Below are positions 1-7,458 of a stretch of 64,000 nt of DNA, piece after piece. A model generated the notes under the pieces. That model did not search any database. It was not told where the DNA came from and saw only the letters and a list, made by a program, of their open reading frames with translations. Within the stretch, counting starts at the first letter, position 1, and every line of letters begins with the position of its first letter. Position numbers and translations under genes: made by a program. This stretch comes from Actinomycetes bacterium (GTDB taxonomy: Bacteria > Actinomycetota > Acidimicrobiia > Acidimicrobiales > RAAP-2), in the NCBI GenBank assembly GCA_021827705.1, contig JAKAUQ010000007.1, positions 1 to 64,000 on the forward strand, in the 5' to 3' direction.

Positions 1-123
1 AACAACGATCTTCACGAAATGCGTGCACCATGAATTTCAACTTCGAACGGTGTCAGCGTCTCGCACCTTCACATCCGTGGTCCACTAAACGAGACCCAGG
101 TCACGGCGTGGGCGCTGCAGGAG

Positions 124-197
124 TGGGCGCTACAGGACTCGAACCTGTGACCTCAGCCGTGTGAAGGCTGCGCTCTAACCAACTGAGCTAAGCGCCC
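124..197 (-). tRNA. tRNA-Val (anticodon CAC)
   Basis: Read on the minus strand the 74 nt fold into a full cloverleaf. The acceptor arm GGGCGCT pairs with AGCGCCC, followed by discriminator A. The D arm is GCTC/GAGC, the anticodon stem CAGCC/GGCTG has loop TTCACAC, and the T arm ACAGG/CCTGT has loop TTCGAGT. Anticodon CAC reads GUG. The terminal CCA is not encoded. The 123 bases before it hold nothing I recognise. Confidence 0.96.
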
Positions 198-245
198 GGA
201 GCGACCATGCTACCAGTCCCCCTTCGGCCCCCACGGGCGACGTTG

Positions 246-251
246 TAGCCT
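246..251 (+). promoter_or_regulatory. -10 element of a leaderless start
   Basis: TAGCCT, then 6 nt, then the GTG at 258. There is no Shine-Dalgarno between them, so the transcript probably begins at the start codon (inferred). Confidence 0.5.
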
Positions 252-257
252 GCACCC

Positions 258-896
258 GTGTCCGCACCAGATCCAGCCTCCGAGCCGAGTGTCCGACGCC
301 GGCGCCGCCCGTCGGCGGTGCCCCGCGAGGTCGTCCTCGGGATGGACAACCTAGAGCGCAAGGTCGGATATGTGGCGGCCCTGGTCGCCCTCGCGCTGGC
401 GGCCGTGATCGTGCCGCACCTGTTGACCACGACAGTGGCGACCCACAACGAGTCGCGTCCGGCCACCGGCTGCGTAAGACCGTATCACCTGGTCAAGGGA
501 TTCTGCTCGTGGCGCGAGGTGACGCACCCACTCGACTGGCTGCCCCAGTTTCTCGAGATCATCCTGCTCGCGGGCGCCATCGCTCTGTTCACGAAGCGCC
601 GCCGACGCGCCTTCGTTGCCGGCAGTACCCTGCTGCTCGGGCTCGCCCTCGGGAATGCGGGGTTCCCCTTCATCCTCGTCGGTGGGTGGTACATCGTACG
701 GGCCTTTCGACTCCAGAAGTACGGCGACGCCAGCTTCGTGGGCTCGTCCAAACGCGCACGCGAGCTGTCCGAACAGCGCCGTGCCGAGCGCAAGGCGCAG
801 CGAGCCGCCGGACCCACCACGGGTCCTCAGCGACGCGCCGCGACACCGCCGCCGTCTAAGCGCTACACCCCCAAGAAGCCGACACGCCGTAAGTAG
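258..896 (+). CDS. Conserved-looking membrane protein of unknown function
   Basis: A 212-residue protein whose family I do not recognise. It has a basic cytoplasmic-looking N-terminus, one hydrophobic segment at about 37-58, a short polar loop with two Cys, and two further hydrophobic segments at about 92-112 and 118-145. A long Arg/Lys/Ala-rich tail ends in a KRYTPKK-type motif. This suggests a small three-helix membrane protein with a nucleic-acid- or phospholipid-like basic tail. The GTG start is chosen from the TAGCCT hexamer 6 nt upstream. Its stop codon TAG forms part of the -10 of the next gene. No function is claimed. Confidence 0.75.
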   Translation: MSAPDPASEPSVRRRRRPSAVPREVVLGMDNLERKVGYVAALVALALAAVIVPHLLTTTVATHNESRPATGCVRPYHLVKGFCSWREVTHPLDWLPQFLEIILLAGAIALFTKRRRRAFVAGSTLLLGLALGNAGFPFILVGGWYIVRAFRLQKYGDASFVGSSKRARELSEQRRAERKAQRAAGPTTGPQRRAATPPPSKRYTPKKPTRRK

Positions 897-899
897 GTT
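894..899 (+). promoter_or_regulatory. -10 element made from the upstream stop codon
   Basis: TAGGTT, 6 nt, GTG at 906. The TAG at 894-896 is also the stop codon of the membrane protein gene, so the promoter is embedded in the end of that gene. Confidence 0.5.
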
Positions 900-905
900 G
901 GTCTC

Positions 906-1640
906 GTGGCCCGACTCGGACTCGACTTCCCCACCTCGTGGAGCAGAGCCTGGATGGCCCGCGTGGTGCGCTCCGTGGTTCACGGAGCGTTCCTGGCTCC
1001 CTACATGCGCCATCTGGCAACTCTCGAAGTGCGGGGCCTCGAGAACCTGCCAGCAGGCACGCCGCTGGTGTTCGCAGCCAACCACACGAGCAATCTCGAC
1101 ACTCCGCTCCTGCTCAGCGCCCTGCCGGCCCGCGTGCGCCGACGCACCGTCGTGGCCGCGGCGATGGACAGCTTCTTCATGACGCGTCTCAAGGCGGCTC
1201 GGACCGTGCTGGTGTTCAACGCCATCCCCATCGATCGTCACCGCGTGAATCGACGCAGCGCCCAGATCGCCCAGAGCCTCCTGGAGGAGGGCTGGAACCT
1301 CCTCATCTACCCCGAGGGTGGACGAAGCCCCACCGGCTATCTGCACGCGTTCAAGGGTGGTGCCGCGTACCTCGCCGAGCGCACCGGAGCCATCGTCGTT
1401 CCGACCTACATCCACGACGCGGCCTGGCTGCGCGGACCTAAGTACGCCAAGGCGCCACTCTTCACCTCGGCTCCCAGTCGCCGGCGCCACCATGTGATCG
1501 TCGCCTTCGGTACGCCCCTGCGCGCCGACGAGGGCGAGAGCGTCCGTCGCCTCGGCGCGCGCATCGAGAGCGCTGTGGCCGAGCTCGGACGTTCCGTGAG
1601 CGGCGACCCGAACTACGGCCTCAGGCCCCCGTCCCCATGA
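906..1640 (+). CDS. 1-acyl-sn-glycerol-3-phosphate acyltransferase family protein
   Basis: A PlsC-type acyltransferase of 244 residues, expected to transfer an acyl chain from acyl-CoA or acyl-ACP to lysophosphatidic acid or a related lipid at the membrane face. The catalytic block is NHTSNLD (the HxxxxD motif, about residues 59-65). The acceptor-phosphate block is PEGGRSPTG (about 135-143). Both are intact. The length matches small PlsC homologues. The start is GTG at 906, leaderless by the TAGGTT spacing. The 3' end overlaps the convergent gatD gene by 20 nt, leaving no room for a terminator. Which lyso-lipid it uses cannot be told from sequence. Confidence 0.85.
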   Translation: MARLGLDFPTSWSRAWMARVVRSVVHGAFLAPYMRHLATLEVRGLENLPAGTPLVFAANHTSNLDTPLLLSALPARVRRRTVVAAAMDSFFMTRLKAARTVLVFNAIPIDRHRVNRRSAQIAQSLLEEGWNLLIYPEGGRSPTGYLHAFKGGAAYLAERTGAIVVPTYIHDAAWLRGPKYAKAPLFTSAPSRRRHHVIVAFGTPLRADEGESVRRLGARIESAVAELGRSVSGDPNYGLRPPSP

Positions 1641-2304
1641 GCTGGGCGCAGCGGGCGGCGTAGAGATCGTCAGCCACGCTCGCCAGAGGCTCGAGCTCGT
1701 GGCCGAGCACCGACGCCAACAAGGCGTCGGCCAGCCAGGGGTTCTGCGCGAGCACGGGACCGTGCAGGTAGGTCGCCCAGATGCGCTCGGCTCGGAACCC
1801 GTCGCTGCGCGCATCGTTGCCGTGACCGACGACCACTTCGCCGAAGGCGTCCAGACCCGGGGCCAGGTGCGTGACGCCACCGTGATTCTCGAAGCCCACC
1901 ACCAGACGACCATCGACACGCACCACGGCATCGCCCACCGACCGAGCCATCCCCCGGACCGTTGTCGCGGGCACCAGGGCCAGGCCGGCGTAAGTCGAGT
2001 CGCCCTCGACGGCAAAAGACGTGCCCAGCAGCTGCAGGCCCGCGCACACCGCGAACACGCCAGCCCCATCGGCGACGCGCGCGGCCAGGGTGGAGGCGAT
2101 CAGCAGGTCGGCGGCCAGGCGCTGGGGACCGTCCTCGCCACCGCCCAGCAGGTACAGGTCGGCGGCGGGAAAGGCGTCACCCGGGCGGACCTCCAGCACC
2201 TCAGCGGGAAGCCCCCGGCGCTCCAGACGCCGGGCCAGGACGACGGCGTTGCCCCCGTCCCCGTAAGTGCCCAGCAGCTCGGGGAAGACCAGCGCGATCC
2301 TCAT
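1621..2304 (-). CDS. gatD: Lipid II isoglutaminyl synthase, glutaminase subunit GatD
   Basis: A 227-residue class I glutamine amidotransferase of the CobB/GatD type. It supplies ammonia to MurT for amidating the alpha-carboxyl of D-Glu in the lipid II stem peptide. The nucleophile is Cys87 in the FAVCAGLQLLG elbow, and the catalytic His is in TYLHGPV near residue 188. An N-terminal GTYGDGGN segment is typical of GatD. The ATG at 2304 is fixed by the 4-nt ATGA overlap with the murT stop, which indicates translational coupling and equimolar expression. The gene converges on and overlaps the PlsC-like gene. Confidence 0.92.
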   Translation of the reverse strand: MRIALVFPELLGTYGDGGNAVVLARRLERRGLPAEVLEVRPGDAFPAADLYLLGGGEDGPQRLAADLLIASTLAARVADGAGVFAVCAGLQLLGTSFAVEGDSTYAGLALVPATTVRGMARSVGDAVVRVDGRLVVGFENHGGVTHLAPGLDAFGEVVVGHGNDARSDGFRAERIWATYLHGPVLAQNPWLADALLASVLGHELEPLASVADDLYAARCAQLMGTGA

Positions 2305-3503
2305 CGAGACCCTGCTTCTCGGCGCAGCTCCTGGAATGCCGTGTAGTTGGCGATCAGATCCACCGTGCCGTCGTGGTGGGGCGCCACGTCCTCCACCACC
2401 GTGGCCTCGATCCCCGCGTACCACAGTCGCGCGGCCAGATCGAGGCGACGCGTCCCCCAACACCACACCGGCCGACCGCGCAACTGCTCGAAGTCGACGT
2501 CGTAGAGCCACGACGGATCACGCCCGTCGGCGAGCCCATCGTTGATCGCGATCCACAGCGGCCCCCCTCGCTCGGCCTGGTCGGCGAGCTGGGCGGCGAA
2601 GCCCGCGGGGTTCTTGGCCAATAAGAGACGCACCGCCTGGCCCGCGACGACCGCACTCGCGTAGCGCCCCTCGACCTCGCGCAGGGTGGCGAGGCGACGG
2701 GCCGCCAGGGCGGGGTCCACGCCCAGCTCGTGCAGGGCCGCCAGCGCCAAGAGGGCGTTCCCGCGGTTCACCGGACCCGGGATCGCCAGGTCCAAGGACA
2801 CGAGCTGCCCAGCCACCCGGGCCCTGCCCTCGACCAGGATGCTGCGCGACGGGGGCTCGGCGAACCCACAGGTGCACGACCAGGCATCCGCGCCCAGGTC
2901 GAGTGTCCGGGTGCACACCGGGCACGAGCGCGCATCGAGAGTCCACGACGTCGGTGCCGCGCACCAGTGCACCCGCGGCGATGCGGACGCGGCGTAGACG
3001 ACGAGGGGATCGCGCGCATTGGCCACGACCACGAAGTCGCCTCCCTTCAGAGCGTCGCGCCACCGCTGGGCGAGCTGGCGAACCTCCGCTGCGCGGTCCA
3101 GCTGGTCTCGTGAAAGGTTGAGCACGACGACCACGGCGGGCACCGTCTCGGCGATGACGTCGGGCAGCCAGCGCTCGTCGCACTCCAGGGCGGCGACGGG
3201 CGACCGCGAGGCGGCCAGGGCGGCCACATGACCAGCGGGCATGTTGGCTCCCGTGGTGTTGGTCGCGACCTCGCGCCCCCATCCCCGGACCATCATCGCG
3301 GTCGTGGTGGTCTTGCCATTGGTCCCGGTCACCAGGGCCACCGTGCGGCCGCGGGCCAGGTGCGCGAGCAGGTGGGAGTCGATTCCCAAGCCCGCGTTGC
3401 CGCCCGCCACCGTGCCCGCGCCGCGGCCCGATCGCCGCGAGACCCAGTTCACCCCGCGCACCGCCGTCGTGGCCAGCGCCACACGCCACCCGGACCGGTT
3501 CAC
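2301..3503 (-). CDS. murT: Lipid II isoglutaminyl synthase, ligase subunit MurT
   Basis: A Mur-ligase-like enzyme of 400 residues that activates the D-Glu alpha-carboxylate of lipid II with ATP and receives ammonia from GatD. Visible parts are an N-terminal helix, the P-loop GTNGKTTTT (60-68), and the MurT-specific zinc ribbon with Cys194-x2-Cys197 and Cys210-x-Cys212. The C-terminal domain is the DUF1727 type. The start is GTG at 3503, preceded by TAGCGT and 6 nt. MurT/GatD occurs in many Gram-positive bacteria and makes the wall a better substrate for transpeptidases. The gene is divergent from the LysR gene. Confidence 0.93.
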   Translation of the reverse strand: MNRSGWRVALATTAVRGVNWVSRRSGRGAGTVAGGNAGLGIDSHLLAHLARGRTVALVTGTNGKTTTTAMMVRGWGREVATNTTGANMPAGHVAALAASRSPVAALECDERWLPDVIAETVPAVVVVLNLSRDQLDRAAEVRQLAQRWRDALKGGDFVVVANARDPLVVYAASASPRVHWCAAPTSWTLDARSCPVCTRTLDLGADAWSCTCGFAEPPSRSILVEGRARVAGQLVSLDLAIPGPVNRGNALLALAALHELGVDPALAARRLATLREVEGRYASAVVAGQAVRLLLAKNPAGFAAQLADQAERGGPLWIAINDGLADGRDPSWLYDVDFEQLRGRPVWCWGTRRLDLAARLWYAGIEATVVEDVAPHHDGTVDLIANYTAFQELRREAGSR

Positions 3504-3509
3504 CTCTTC

Positions 3510-3515
3510 ACGCTA
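3510..3515 (-). promoter_or_regulatory. -10 element of leaderless murT
   Basis: On the minus strand TAGCGT, then 6 nt (gaagag), then the murT GTG. Drives murT-gatD. Confidence 0.5.
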
Positions 3516-3551
3516 ACAAGGCGGGCCCGCGCCAACTCATCGGTAAACGCA

Positions 3552-3586
3552 CGAAAGGGCCAGCCGGGGGGAGGCTGGCCCTTTCG
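3552..3586. terminator. Strong hairpin between divergent genes
   Basis: A perfect 14-bp inverted repeat (CGAAAGGGCCAGCC and its complement) with a 7-nt loop. It resembles a bidirectional intrinsic terminator but has no long T tract. It lies upstream of both the murT and the LysR promoters, so neither annotated gene needs it as a terminator. Confidence 0.6.
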
Positions 3587-3657
3587 CAAAACCTGTTCTC
3601 ACTTCGAGGGGGGGATTCTTGGTGAGGAGGCTTCATCCAGTATGCCTGCTGGAACTG

Positions 3658-3674
3658 TATTCGACAACTCAATA
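3658..3674 (+). promoter_or_regulatory. Putative LysR-type operator (TAT-N11-ATA)
   Basis: TAT at 3658-3660 and ATA at 3672-3674 are separated by 11 nt. This fits the T-N11-A core recognised by LysR-type regulators and lies about 20 nt upstream of the -10 of the regulator gene. Autoregulation is inferred. Confidence 0.4.
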
Positions 3675-3694
3675 GGACAGATACTTCGCATCTA

Positions 3695-3700
3695 TAGGAT
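3695..3700 (+). promoter_or_regulatory. -10 element of the LysR gene
   Basis: TAGGAT, 6 nt, ATG at 3707. The surrounding 100 bases are clearly AT-richer than the rest of the window. Confidence 0.5.
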
Positions 3701-3706
3701 TGATAC

Positions 3707-4615
3707 ATGGACATCCGCCAGCTCGAGGCCCTCGTGGGAATCGCCGACCACGGCACGTTCTCGGGCGCTGCCGACGCGCTGGGCACGGTGCAGTCCAACA
3801 TCTCCAACCGCATCGCCCGCCTGGAGGCCGAGCTGGCCACCGAGCTGATCGATCGCGCCGCCGGGCAGCTCACCGAGTCCGGTCAGGTCGTGGTGACGCG
3901 CGCGCGACGAATCTTCGGCGAGTTGCGCGCTATTGCTGCCGACGTCTCCGAGCTGCGTGCCGACATCCGAGGCGAGGTGAACCTCGGGATGATCGGCACC
4001 GCTGGGCGATGGATCGTCCCCTTGCTGATTGACGTCCAGCGCGAGAGCTTCCCCCACGTGGCCCTGCGCATCAGCGAGGGCACGAACTCAGCGCTCGAGC
4101 CGCGTGTCGTGAACGGCCAGCTCGACCTCGCGGTCCTGGCCTGGCCGGCGTCGGCGCCCGAGCTCATCGAGACGGACCTGTTCAGCGAGGACCTGGTGCT
4201 CATCGTGGACCGCTCCAGCCCGCTCTCCCAGCGGCCCTCGCTGACCTTCGAAGATCTGGCCGCCATCAACCTTCTGCTCCCCCTGCCGGGAACGCCCCTG
4301 CGGCGCGAGATTGACGATGCCGCCGCCGCGCACCATGTCAGCCTGCATCCCATCGTCGAACTCGACGGGCTGCGCACCATCGCGTCGCTGACCTTCGACG
4401 GGTACGGTCCGGCCATCCTGCCCGCCACGATGCTGTCCACCCACCTGCGCGCAACCTTTGCTGGCGTCCACATCGAGGGCATCGCCCGCCGGCGCGTCAG
4501 CCTGGTCGCGCGGCGCTTCGGATTCCCCCCCGCCCCCGTGCGCGCCGTGCGTCAGATGCTGGTCGAGGTCGTGCGCACGGCCACGGCCCCCACCGGCGTC
4601 TACATCCCCTCGTGA
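3707..4615 (+). CDS. LysR-family transcriptional regulator
   Basis: A 302-residue regulator with an N-terminal winged helix-turn-helix (about 1-60, including AADALGTVQSNISNRIARLE), a linker helix, and a periplasmic-binding-like effector domain (about 90-295). The length is normal for the family. The effector is unknown. The start overlaps no other gene and is leaderless by spacing. Its stop overlaps the start of the AlkA-like gene by 4 nt (GTGA), so the two are co-transcribed. A TAT-N11-ATA site upstream suggests autoregulation. No adjacent catabolic operon identifies the ligand. Confidence 0.9.
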   Translation: MDIRQLEALVGIADHGTFSGAADALGTVQSNISNRIARLEAELATELIDRAAGQLTESGQVVVTRARRIFGELRAIAADVSELRADIRGEVNLGMIGTAGRWIVPLLIDVQRESFPHVALRISEGTNSALEPRVVNGQLDLAVLAWPASAPELIETDLFSEDLVLIVDRSSPLSQRPSLTFEDLAAINLLLPLPGTPLRREIDDAAAAHHVSLHPIVELDGLRTIASLTFDGYGPAILPATMLSTHLRATFAGVHIEGIARRRVSLVARRFGFPPAPVRAVRQMLVEVVRTATAPTGVYIPS

Positions 4616-5244
4616 GCTCGTCCTCCCCGCAGGCCAGCGCCGCCCAGCGTCTGGTCCTCATCGACCCGGCCTTCGGCGATGTCGTCCAGGCGACCCCCGC
4701 GCCGCCCCACCGCCGCCCCACCCTCGTCGCACACCGCTTTGGTGCGCTGGTCGAGTCGATCACCTACCAGATGCTGGCAGGACGTGCGGCCGCGGCCATC
4801 CACGGCCGCCTCGTCAGCCTGCTCGACGGCGAGGTCAGCCCTGCGCGCGTCGCGGCTGCCGGGGTGGACCGCCTGCGTGGCGCGGGCCTCACCCGCACCA
4901 AGGCCGTCGCCATGACCGAGCTGGCACACGCCACCCTGGAGGGGCGGGTCCGGCCCGAGCGCCACGGTCGGCTCTCGGACGAGGAGATCATCGCCGAGGT
5001 CACCCAGATCCCCGGCATCGGTCCCTGGACCGGTCACATGTACCTCCTGTTCGCCCTGGCCCGACCCGATGTGTGGCCGACGGGTGACTACGGCGTGCGC
5101 GCTGGGTGGAGCCGGATCCACGGACTGGAGGAGCCAATTGCCCCGCGCCAGCTGGCCGGGGCCGGCGTCACCTTCACCGGGTATCGCTCCACCGTTGCCT
5201 GGTACTGCTGGCGCTCGCTCGAGAGCCCCGGGCGCGCCGGATAA
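4612..5244 (+). CDS. DNA-3-methyladenine glycosylase (HhH-GPD, AlkA-like)
   Basis: A base-excision glycosylase of 210 residues that should remove alkylated purines. The helix-hairpin-helix IPGIGPWTGHMYLL is followed by the catalytic Asp in PTGDYGVR, the same arrangement as in AlkA. The AlkA N-terminal beta domain is missing, so this is the short single-domain type. It starts at a GTG overlapping the LysR stop (GTGA). Its stop codon TAA contributes to the -10 hexamer of the next gene. Coupling to a LysR regulator is unusual, and an alkylation or oxidative signal is possible but not shown. Confidence 0.87.
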   Translation: MSSSSPQASAAQRLVLIDPAFGDVVQATPAPPHRRPTLVAHRFGALVESITYQMLAGRAAAAIHGRLVSLLDGEVSPARVAAAGVDRLRGAGLTRTKAVAMTELAHATLEGRVRPERHGRLSDEEIIAEVTQIPGIGPWTGHMYLLFALARPDVWPTGDYGVRAGWSRIHGLEEPIAPRQLAGAGVTFTGYRSTVAWYCWRSLESPGRAG

Positions 5245-5247
5245 CCT
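5242..5247 (+). promoter_or_regulatory. -10 element made from the upstream stop codon
   Basis: TAACCT, 7 nt, GTG at 5255. TAA at 5242-5244 is the stop codon of the glycosylase gene. Confidence 0.5.
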
Positions 5248-5254
5248 CGACCCC

Positions 5255-6655
5255 GTGCCCGTCACCCTCGCCGACTTCGAGCGCTCTGCGCTTCCCACCC
5301 TCTCCGAGTACGCCACGATCCCGTGCCTGTCGCCCGGCTTCGACCCCCACTGGGAGGAGACCGGTCATCTGCGCCACGCGGCCGAGCTGCTGGCCCAGTG
5401 GAGCCAAACGGCCCTGCCGAGCGCCGACGTCCAGATCCGCCAGCTCCCCGGTCTGACGCCGGTACTGACGGTCACGTTGCCGGCCCGCGGCGCGGTGGCG
5501 GCGACAACTGTGCTCTACGGCCATCTCGACAAGCAGCCGCCCCTCGGTGACTGGTCGGCGGGCCTGAGCCCCTACGACCCGGTCCGCCGTGGTGACCGCC
5601 TATACGCCCGGGGGGTGGCCGACGACGGCTACGCCGCGTTCGCGGCGGTCTTGGCCCTCGCCGAGCTCGAGGCCGCCGGCGCCGCGCATCCCCGCTGCGT
5701 CGTCCTCATCGAGGCCAGCGAGGAGACCGGCAGCAGCGACCTGCCCGCGTACCTCGACGCGCTGGCGCCCGAGCTGGGTCCCATCGCGCTCCTGATCTGC
5801 CTGGATGACGGCGGGCTGAGTTACGACCGCCTCTGGGTGACCAGCAGCCTGCGGGGACTGGTCAACGTCGAGGTCACCGTGCGCGTGCTCGACCAGGGTC
5901 TCCACAGCGGGCTCGCCAGCGGTATCGTCCCGTCCTCGGCCCGCATCCTGCGCCAGCTCCTCGACCGGATCGAGGACTCGGCCACGGGACGCGTGCTGCC
6001 CGCGCAGCTGCACGTGACTATCCCCGAGGACCACCGTCGCCGCGCGGCGGACCTGGCCTCCGCGTTCGGCGACAACCTCTTCGACGACTTTCCCGTCGTG
6101 CCGGGTCTCCGTCTCATGGGGGATTCCAACGCGGCGCGCCTGCTGGCCCAGACGTGGGAGCCCGCACTCTCCCTCATCGGGCTCGGCGGAGCCCCCACGC
6201 CCGACATCGCGGGCAACGTGTTGCGCCCCTCAACCACGGCGGTGCTCTCGATGCGCCTGGCGCCCCCGACCGATCCCGACGACGCCGCGGCGCTGCTCGT
6301 CCACCTGCTCGAGTCCGACCCGCCCTCTGGGGCCTCGGTACGGGCCCGCGTCACCAGCACGGGGGCCGGCTGGGTCGCCCCACCCCTCGCGCCGTGGCTG
6401 GACCAGGCGCTCGACGCCGCCGCGCGGGCCACCTACGGCGCCCCGCCCGCCTGGGTCGGCGAGGGTGGGTCCATCCCCTTCCTCAACGCCCTCAGCGTGC
6501 GCTACCCCGGCGTGCAGATCGTCTCGACGGGCGTGCTGGGACCCGGCGCCAACGCCCACGGCATCGACGAGATGCTGGACCTGCCCACTGTCGTTCGCGT
6601 GATCAACGTCGTGACCGCGCTTTTGGAGGCGGCGGGCACCGCCGCCACGAGTTGA
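5255..6655 (+). CDS. M20-family metallopeptidase (dipeptidase-like)
   Basis: A 466-residue zinc hydrolase of the M20 (ArgE/DapE/CPG2) superfamily. Metal and catalytic residues are in place: His90 and Asp92 in YGHLDKQP, bridging Asp123 in GVADDG, the Glu156-Glu157 pair in EASEETGSSD, and a C-terminal His in NAHGIDE. The lid/dimerisation domain lies at about 200-340. The HLDKQPP context resembles carnosinase-type M20 dipeptidases more than DapE. The substrate is probably a di- or oligopeptide (inferred). The start is GTG at 5255, chosen from TAACCT plus 7 nt. A further in-frame start upstream would run into the glycosylase gene. Confidence 0.87.
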   Translation: MPVTLADFERSALPTLSEYATIPCLSPGFDPHWEETGHLRHAAELLAQWSQTALPSADVQIRQLPGLTPVLTVTLPARGAVAATTVLYGHLDKQPPLGDWSAGLSPYDPVRRGDRLYARGVADDGYAAFAAVLALAELEAAGAAHPRCVVLIEASEETGSSDLPAYLDALAPELGPIALLICLDDGGLSYDRLWVTSSLRGLVNVEVTVRVLDQGLHSGLASGIVPSSARILRQLLDRIEDSATGRVLPAQLHVTIPEDHRRRAADLASAFGDNLFDDFPVVPGLRLMGDSNAARLLAQTWEPALSLIGLGGAPTPDIAGNVLRPSTTAVLSMRLAPPTDPDDAAALLVHLLESDPPSGASVRARVTSTGAGWVAPPLAPWLDQALDAAARATYGAPPAWVGEGGSIPFLNALSVRYPGVQIVSTGVLGPGANAHGIDEMLDLPTVVRVINVVTALLEAAGTAATS

Positions 6656-6719
6656 CACCCCAAGGCGCCACCACCGGACTAAAACAGACGGTGACTCTCA
6701 GGAAAGGACCGCTCGCACC

Positions 6720-7427
6720 ATGATCGTCCGGCACGTACTCGATGGAGGCCTTCCCGTTCAGAGTGCGGGGGACGCGGGCAGCGCCCGGGCCGTCATCGTT
6801 ATCCAGGAGGCCTTCGGCGTCAACGATCACATCCGCGCCGTCGCCGAGCGCTTCGCCGATCAGGGGTACTACGCAGTGGCCCCGGAGCTGTTCCACCGGG
6901 CCGGCTCGCCCGAGATCCCCTACGACCAGCTGCCCGGAGCCATGGAGGCCATCGCCACCCTCTCGAGTGCCGGGCTCACCGACGACCTCCTGGCCACGCG
7001 AGCCTTCCTCGACGACGCGGGCTTCGACGTGGCCTCGACGGGCATCGTCGGCTACTGCATGGGGGGCTCGGTGACCTTCTACGGCGCCACGTTGGGCATC
7101 GTGGGCGCCGCCGTCACCTTCTACGGGGGTGGCGTGGCGATCGGACGATTCGGCCTTCCCTCGCTGCTGGAGCAGGCCCCCGGCCTGACGGCGCCCTGGC
7201 TGGGCCTCTACGGCGACCTCGACCAGGGCATCCCCGTCGAGCAGGTCGAGGAACTGCGCACGGCCGTGGTGGCCTCGGGGCAGCCCACCCAGATCGTGCG
7301 CTACGCCGACGCCCAGCACGGTTTCAACTGCGACGCCCGGCCCGCCAACTACAACGCGGCGGCGTCACGTGACGGCATGGACCGAACCTTCGCCTGGTTC
7401 GCCGAGCACCTGCACGACCGGCCCTAG
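6720..7427 (+). CDS. Dienelactone hydrolase family protein
   Basis: An alpha/beta hydrolase of 235 residues. The triad is Cys in GYCMGG (about 118), Asp in GDLDQ (about 168) and His in AQHGFNCD (about 199). The family-specific Glu30 (IQEAFG) is also present. Members hydrolyse dienelactones from chloroaromatic breakdown, but most genomic copies act on unknown lactones or esters. A good Shine-Dalgarno (aggaaagg) precedes the ATG, so this is one of the few leadered genes here. It converges on the acyl-CoA dehydrogenase gene with 31 bp between stops. No aromatic pathway genes are nearby. Confidence 0.88.
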   Translation: MIVRHVLDGGLPVQSAGDAGSARAVIVIQEAFGVNDHIRAVAERFADQGYYAVAPELFHRAGSPEIPYDQLPGAMEAIATLSSAGLTDDLLATRAFLDDAGFDVASTGIVGYCMGGSVTFYGATLGIVGAAVTFYGGGVAIGRFGLPSLLEQAPGLTAPWLGLYGDLDQGIPVEQVEELRTAVVASGQPTQIVRYADAQHGFNCDARPANYNAAASRDGMDRTFAWFAEHLHDRP

Positions 7428-7458
7428 GACCTCTCAGCACGCACCGGGAGCGGCCGGG

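Noticed and set aside
351-2069. Very long open frame antisense to the first genes
   Set aside because: High GC removes stop codons from shadow frames. Its translation is low-complexity Arg/Ala/Gly with no domain, while the opposite strand holds clear PlsC and GatD motifs.
3642-3848. Small frame with an upstream GAGGAGG in the murT-LysR spacer
   Set aside because: It runs out of frame through the LysR DNA-binding domain and has no recognisable product. Spacing to the ribosome site is too long.
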